Positions 59,174 to 64,000 of a stretch of DNA of 64,000 nt are shown here, piece by piece. The stretch lies in contig CP137321.1 in NCBI GenBank assembly GCA_033182465.1, positions 682,001-746,000 on the forward strand, read 5' to 3'. This stretch comes from Sanghuangporus weigelae (taxonomy: Eukaryota; Basidiomycota; Agaricomycetes; Hymenochaetales; Hymenochaetaceae). Each line of letters opens with the position of its first letter. The first letter of the stretch is position 1. Under the pieces are notes generated by a model. That model saw nothing but the letters and a program-made list of their open reading frames with translations. It was not told the DNA's origin and searched no databases. Position numbers and translations under genes: made by a program.

Positions 59174-59560
59174 TCACTTCCGGCGTATGTCAATGACAAT
59201 TCCTCCAGTCACTAATCCAAATGCAGCGTATATTCCAATGACCCAAAGAAATGCACCAATAAATCGCCATCGCGCTCGTGACACTGCCTGCTCCATTGCA
59301 TATGGCGATCGCGGGTCGTAATATGGTAAAAGCGCCCCTTGTTGTAACTGTTGGGGTAATGGCGTTGGACCATACGCCTGGTGCTGAGGGTGCTCAGGTA
59401 ATTCGCTCGGGAAAGACGTCCCATAGACGGGGAAGGGTAGTGTAGAAGATGGAGCTTGGGAAGATGACGCGGATGGTCGTTCTGCAGAACGATCTGTTGA
59501 GTCGATTGAAGGAATAGCGGAGTACGCCGGAGGAGGCGAATCATTCTTGATGATCGTCAT
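59174..59560 (-). CDS. Small single-pass membrane protein with PY motif
   Basis: Single-exon frame of 128 residues from the Met at 59560 (MTIIKNDSPPPAYSAIPS); the frame is open further upstream, but this Met directly precedes the conserved-looking part. The PPPAY sequence at residues 9-13 is a PY motif, the binding site for WW domains of Rsp5/Nedd4 ubiquitin ligases. A Gln/Pro-rich linker follows, then RARWRFIGAFLWVIGIYA, continuing as a hydrophobic segment and ending DIRRK. The topology is probably a cytosolic N-terminus with one membrane span near the C-terminus. A role as an Rsp5 adaptor is inferred from the motif and anchor only. No named family is recognised. Confidence 0.6.
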   Translation of the reverse strand: MTIIKNDSPPPAYSAIPSIDSTDRSAERPSASSSQAPSSTLPFPVYGTSFPSELPEHPQHQAYGPTPLPQQLQQGALLPYYDPRSPYAMEQAVSRARWRFIGAFLWVIGIYAAFGLVTGGIVIDIRRK

Positions 59561-60153
59561 GGTCGTTATAAACGAGCTACAACAGGTGTTGGTCGTTGCA
59601 CAAATCGACGCGCCGCCGCTGCTCGAAGGGAAGAACGTCACCGGACTGGAAAGGAAATTGATGGTCGATCTTGTCATGTCACATACGGAGTGAGTCGCTG
59701 ACTCAGACAGTCAGGTCTGCGCCAAGACCTGCCACTTGTAGAATTTAAACCTGCATGATGCGAGCTAGATTATCCTTGCAAATACCAGAGAGCTGGTCTG
59801 AATAATACACGCTCTGCTCTACTAGTACTAGAAAGAAGCTTAAGATAGAGGTAGAGTTTTTTTTTCAGATTTTCTTATACAAAATTTTCTTGTGCACCTT
59901 TTGTTAAACAAGAAAAGGCAATCAGAAACGGGTGGCGCCGAAGTCAGGGCCGCGAAGACGGTAGCCGAGACCTTAAGCTTAGGCTTAGGTTACGTGACAC
60001 TGACAAATCATTCTTGACTGCTGCGATACCCTTTCGGACTCGGGGCGTCTGAGTCTGGTCAGATCAGTTTACATTACATAGGCCAAATGAGCCCATTTAT
60101 CAGGTATTCAATCTCCTCTCTCTCTCTTGTTCTCCAACGACACCCTCCTAATC
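59561..60153. promoter_or_regulatory. Divergent promoter between two membrane-protein genes
   Basis: 593 bases. A run TTAAGCTTAGGCTTAGGTTACGTGAC near 59972-59997 and a poly-T tract near 59857-59866 stand out. A CT-rich stretch immediately precedes the 60154 start, common before fungal starts. Confidence 0.4.
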
Positions 60154-61357
60154 ATGCGCATAAAAACCAGAGCGGCTGCGCTTATCCTTTCTCTCGTCGG
60201 TGCCGCAGTCAACTCATTCGTCGCTGCCCGTGTCCTCTCCTTCTGGCGCGTGCTCAAGTGGGAGTCAGAGAGCGAATGGGAGGGGTCTCCAGATAGCTGG
60301 CGTGTCGACAGCCTGAAGCTCGTTTGGCTTCTCGTCACTGCTTATTTCACTACTGCCAGCGTAGTCTGTGTCATCGGGGCAATCGGAGTCATAAAGGTGC
60401 GTGCCATGCCCACTTGTTGTTTCACACTTGTTGCTGACTGTGCACCAGCGCACGCCCGCATTTGTCCGCCTCTATCGAGACTATTCGCTTGCCGACATTT
60501 GTTTCTGTGGGCTTCTAACTGTCGGGGCTGCACTTGCCTCATTTCGGCCCTCGGCGCGTGCCACTATCTGCGAGGAGATATCTGGACAACCGGAGCTTCT
60601 TCGCGACCTCGCAGACGCCGGCCTCAACCCGGAGAATTGTGAACAATGGTTTGAACATGCCGTCCTCGGGTTTGTGGCGATAACTGCTATCTTGCTTGTC
60701 GTCCGCGTGAGTTTTCACCCTTTCATGCCGCGACACCCGCGACACTTTTCTGACGTAACCTCTTTTATGCCCATCTTTTGACGGTTGATTTGTTATCGTA
60801 TCGATTTTGGCGGGGGCAACTTACAAATCGCATGGATTGATAACAACAAACTTCGATAATAACAACAACAGTTGCAATTTATTTTCACAGTATCACAGTA
60901 TTACAAGCTTCTTCTGCGGCAACGAACGTACGGGTTTGTTGATGCGGAGGACTCCGATGTGCCTCTGGGATCTGTTGAGACCAGTGATGGTGGCAAGCCA
61001 CAACGCGTTTACTTGCTCCCAGCACGCCCCGCACAAGAAATGTACATGGACTCGGCCAGCTTACCTGTAGTTGATGGCTCAATGCTCGTCTATGCACCAG
61101 TCCCGATCGAGTCACTCTCAGAGACGGAGGCGCGCGAGCTGGCGTCGAACGAAGCGTGGGTCTCGCGCACGCCAGGCTACTCTCACACTCGGAAGCACTT
61201 GCATGGTCATGGGCATTCGCTTTCTCGTTCCCACTCTAGAAGTCATCGCTTTGGCTACGGCCATGCGTCCTCCTCGTACAGACGTTGTGACCTCCCGTCG
61301 CTCTCTGAAGAGATATTACTGCCGACTTATACCGACGAACCGGACAGGAAGGCATGA
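60154..61357 (+). CDS. Multi-span membrane protein with His/Ser-rich tail, unknown function
   Basis: Three exons: from 60154 (MRIKTRAAALILSLVGAAVN), from about 60450 (RTPAFVRLYRDYSLADICFC), and from about 60870 (LQFIFTVSQYYKLLLRQRTY) to 61357. Four hydrophobic segments are visible: ALILSLVGAAVNSFVA, LVWLLVTAYFTTASVVCVIG, DICFCGLLTVGAALASF, and FVAITAILLVV. A region with Cys near the third loop (ARATICEEISGQ, NPENCEQWFEHAVLG) looks extracytoplasmic and could form a disulfide, as in tetraspan proteins. The cytosolic tail is polar with repeated His/Ser/Arg (HTRKHLHGHGHSLSRSHSRS). I recognise no characterised family; it resembles hypothetical tetraspan proteins of mushrooms. Splice ends: GTGCGT donor after VIK, ACCAG acceptor. 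Confidence 0.65.
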
Positions 61358-63034
61358 CGTCGGAAGTAGGGTTATTTCGTCTCCATCTTTTTTTTTGTTT
61401 ACACGTCAGGTTGGTTCCTAAGAAGGACTAATGTAATCTTGTCTTCTGCAGCCTGGGCTTGCACCGATGTGAAGCGCACGTCTTGGCTGACATATCAATT
61501 TCCTCCTTCCCAGCGTTGTCGGCATGTTTAGACATTCTTTGATGTCCATTCACACTTGCAACAACTTTCTTTGTATACCACTTGTGTATTCTGACTTCCT
61601 ATCCACATATTCAGCCCTCTCGACCTCCACATTCCTGAAGTGGGGTAATTTTACTATTCTTCTCGTTTTGTATGACTACCACCAGAATCTTTTATTTTTA
61701 TGGTACGCTCATTTGTCTTTTGTTCCCTTGTCCATTTGTTCCATGGGATTCTGGAGTTGTTTATGTGTATGACTCTTATTTGCCCCTCTTTTCTTTTAAA
61801 GTATGATGGTGTTGATGTTGCATTAGAGTTTTATATAAAGCTTTGATGAACTCAGGAATCCTTAAATGCGAGATTTAAATCGAGGAAACATCTTTCAGCT
61901 CCATAAAACTTCGTTGCGACTCAGTTCGTCATGTACAAACAGAAAATCAATATTCGCGTGAGGAAAGCATAATCGGAAATGCGAATGAATTCGATGCCAT
62001 GAATCCAGAGCCTGAAGTACATTAACATTAGAAGTCAGAGAGATCTAAACCTGTCCTGCTTACAACCTCGAAAGAGTATTGATATTGCAAGCCCTCGGAA
62101 TTTGAATAAGGAAAAGAAGAATAAAGAATGTACCTTTGGTCAAAATATAAGATTACGACCCGTACGCTGGTATCTTCTGATGCAGGACAATTCAAACCTG
62201 AGAGGTTTCAACAAATGTCATGAAGCAATCGATACTACCTACAACACTCCCACTTCATATCTCTTTTGAATGGTCGGAATACAAACCAGATGCGTAACAC
62301 GAAACCAGTAAATATTCAAGAATCGAAAACCGCACAAATCTGCCCTATTGCGGAGACTGACGGATCTGATCAGCGAAATGAAAGCAGCAGAGTATCACTA
62401 TCAGGCCAAATGATGACACCGTATAACGCTCATATGAGCCAACTACGAGTTCAAGTTATGTACTTGAATTGAGAGTTACTTCATGAGTCAGCTCTTCTGG
62501 AAGCGTGGCTCTGACGAAAGCAGTGTTTTCGACTCAAGGTGAGGCAAACCCTGTGCCACAGCACTCAAGATATGAACAGCCGTGATATAACATCAGATCG
62601 ATACCTTTACAGAAGATGAAAATGGTAGTAGACAAACGTGGACAAGAACAGTCTGGAAAATTATGCCTGCAAGCGTGGGATAAATAAACCATATACGGAA
62701 ACTGTGGTGTTGGTGGTGACAGACTTGCTCCTTTCTCAGTGACTGACTGTCTTCTCCTCCTCGACTCTCAGCCCTCTACAGCTCCTTGTTGTTGATCACC
62801 ATCGATACTTTTGCCTTTCTTTTTACTACCCACATACGACTCTTCGCCGATCCTTTTCCCTGCTCTTCATTCATCATCGTTTGTCGTCGTGTATTGACTT
62901 CAGCTTTGTAACCCGCCACAGTTCCTCCGATCCCATCAAGTGTCTTGCTCCAGTCGTACGCATTCTATTTCATCACAGTCGAGCACTAATTCGTTGTAAT
63001 TACTGACTTCATTTCTTAACTTTGAAGGTCCAAG
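61358..63034. other. Gap of about 1.7 kb, 3' UTR and promoter of the Btz gene
   Basis: No coding frame is supported, including the 68-codon frame at 62266-62472. The last 300 bases are CT-rich (CTTCTCCTCCTC near 62750), as expected of a promoter or 5' UTR of the gene starting at 63035. Confidence 0.5.
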
Positions 63035-64000
63035 ATGTCTCCCGCTGTCGTCGTTTCTCAGTCGTCTCCAAGCACTTCAAAAGACCTAGCGAAGCCAACA
63101 CACCGTTCGGAGTCCGCGAAGGTACAGCCTCGTGCACACAAGACTAGAGTAAACAAAAGGCGGGCTAGGGCTAGGCGAGGCGTAGAGAGTGACGATGAGA
63201 TTGAGCGGGAGACAATGAGCGACGTGTCAGATACAGACGATGACCTTACACCGTCTGACTCTGCTTCCGATTCAGAGGCAGAATCCGAGTCCGAGTCGCT
63301 TGCCATGCATAACGGGCGACATCGTGCTGCGGATACCCCGAGCACGACACAGAGCCCCCCGCCTGGAGAGATCGCGGGGTCGAGTACGAAGTCAGACTTG
63401 GAAGCTGTCGATGCCTCTCAATCACCACCACGCTCTGCTCCTGCGTTCTTTAATGCAGGCAATGACTGGTCAGACATGGTAACGGCCGAAAATGTGAATG
63501 GTGCTGCACCACTTCCCGTTATCGATTTCTCTGAACTAGCTGCTGGTGAACCGCCACATCTGACTCCTCAGGACACGGAAGATGTCAAGGGAGAGGACAC
63601 GAGCACTCGGCACGGGACTGAACAGCCGCAGCGTGGCGGGAGTCCAAGTTCTCGTGGTGTGGGAGGTCGTTCTGCTAGACATGCTTACCAGCAGCGTTTG
63701 CAGTCCGATCCGTCTTTCGTACCGACTGTTGGAGAATTTTGGAGTCATGACGACAGACTCATGCAGAAGGATCTGCGAAGCTTAAGTGACTGGTGGAGAG
63801 GTCGTTGGCAAGGCCGAGGGCGTGGACGAGGAGGATTTATTGGGAGGGTCTTGCGCGGCCGTGGGCGAGGCGGCTTCTCTGGGGCTTCAAGACCTGTTGT
63901 ATCCAATGGTTCAGAGGATGAACTTCACAATCCGGGTGAAGATGCTCTGCAACCAGATCATACCGTTCCTCCAGTCGAGAAACCCTGGACACACGACGGA
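63035..64000 (+). CDS. CASC3/Barentsz (Btz) domain protein, 5' part (runs off the right edge)
   Basis: Exon-junction-complex component that clamps eIF4A3 on spliced mRNA; the name is by family. The start at 63035 (MSPAVVVSQSSPSTSK) is an open frame of 322 codons to the edge with no intron so far. The N-terminal part is charged and acidic (DDEIERETMSDVSDTDDDL, then SDSEAESESES). The Btz (SELOR-like) core: DPSFVPTVGEFWSHDDRLM, then QKDLRSLSDWWRGRWQGRGR, an RG/RGG-rich segment, and the second WxHD-type motif EKPWTHDG at the edge. The WSHD and WTHD pair matches the metazoan FFEHD and WEHD motifs that bind eIF4A3. The C-terminus lies beyond the window. Confidence 0.8.
   Translation, partial: MSPAVVVSQSSPSTSKDLAKPTHRSESAKVQPRAHKTRVNKRRARARRGVESDDEIERETMSDVSDTDDDLTPSDSASDSEAESESESLAMHNGRHRAADTPSTTQSPPPGEIAGSSTKSDLEAVDASQSPPRSAPAFFNAGNDWSDMVTAENVNGAAPLPVIDFSELAAGEPPHLTPQDTEDVKGEDTSTRHGTEQPQRGGSPSSRGVGGRSARHAYQQRLQSDPSFVPTVGEFWSHDDRLMQKDLRSLSDWWRGRWQGRGRGRGGFIGRVLRGRGRGGFSGASRPVVSNGSEDELHNPGEDALQPDHTVPPVEKPWTHDG

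Noticed and set aside
62266-62472. 68-codon plus-strand frame in the Btz upstream region
   Set aside because: Polar random-looking peptide without motif or conserved context.
1-64000. tRNA, rRNA, CRISPR and intact mobile element search by eye
   Set aside because: No B-box/A-box pair in tRNA spacing, no rRNA core, no repeat-spacer array, and no transposase or reverse-transcriptase frame was seen.

Overview
The window looks like nuclear DNA from a basidiomycete fungus, most probably an Agaricomycete. Genes are intron-dense, with introns of about 45-70 bases, GT...AG ends and visible CTNAC-type branch points. Genes lie close together on both strands. Two DUF6533 genes, a membrane-protein family expanded in mushrooms, sit at the left edge. 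Nothing bacterial, viral or organellar is evident, and I see no tRNA, rRNA or CRISPR array.

Left edge (1-8.5 kb), the least conserved part: two tandem paralogous DUF6533 membrane-protein genes on the minus strand (the first cut by the window edge), about 2 kb with no supportable gene, an unrecognised nuclear-looking protein gene (5609-6792), and the five-exon gene for complex I subunit NDUFB9/B22 (7002-7752).

Middle (8.5-35 kb), mostly housekeeping and regulatory genes: a Ser/Pro-rich protein of unknown role, a membrane-anchored mitochondrial-type PP2C phosphatase (Ptc5-like), a USP36-type ubiquitin protease, the phosphatidate phosphatase PAH1/lipin, an F-box protein, a four-finger C2H2 protein, a TB2/DP1/HVA22 (REEP) ER-shaping protein with a very long tail, and the second-largest subunit of RNA polymerase I (RPA135). 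Next comes a protein that appears to carry an H2B-like and an H2A-like histone fold in one chain, followed by a long disordered tail (32092-35367). This is the most interesting find.

Right part (36-64 kb): an unrecognised disordered protein, SAGA subunit SGF73 (ataxin-7 family), PP4 regulatory subunit PSY2/SMEK, an acyl-protein thioesterase divergent from the tRNA methyltransferase gene TRM10, complex I assembly factor NDUFAF5, a long zinc-finger protein, an RRM protein of the Scw1/Whi3 family, a small PY-motif membrane protein, a multi-span membrane protein, and the 5' part of a CASC3/Barentsz-type exon-junction protein cut by the right edge.

The genes do not form one pathway. Recurrent themes are complex I (NDUFB9, NDUFAF5), chromatin and transcription (SGF73, RPA135, the histone-fold doublet, two zinc-finger genes), and lipid/ER membranes (PAH1, the TB2/DP1 protein, the thioesterase). 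A CACGTG hexamer lies upstream of many of them. Exon structures were assembled by eye from splice signals, reading frame and family similarity. Ends are firm where family motifs bracket them and tentative elsewhere.
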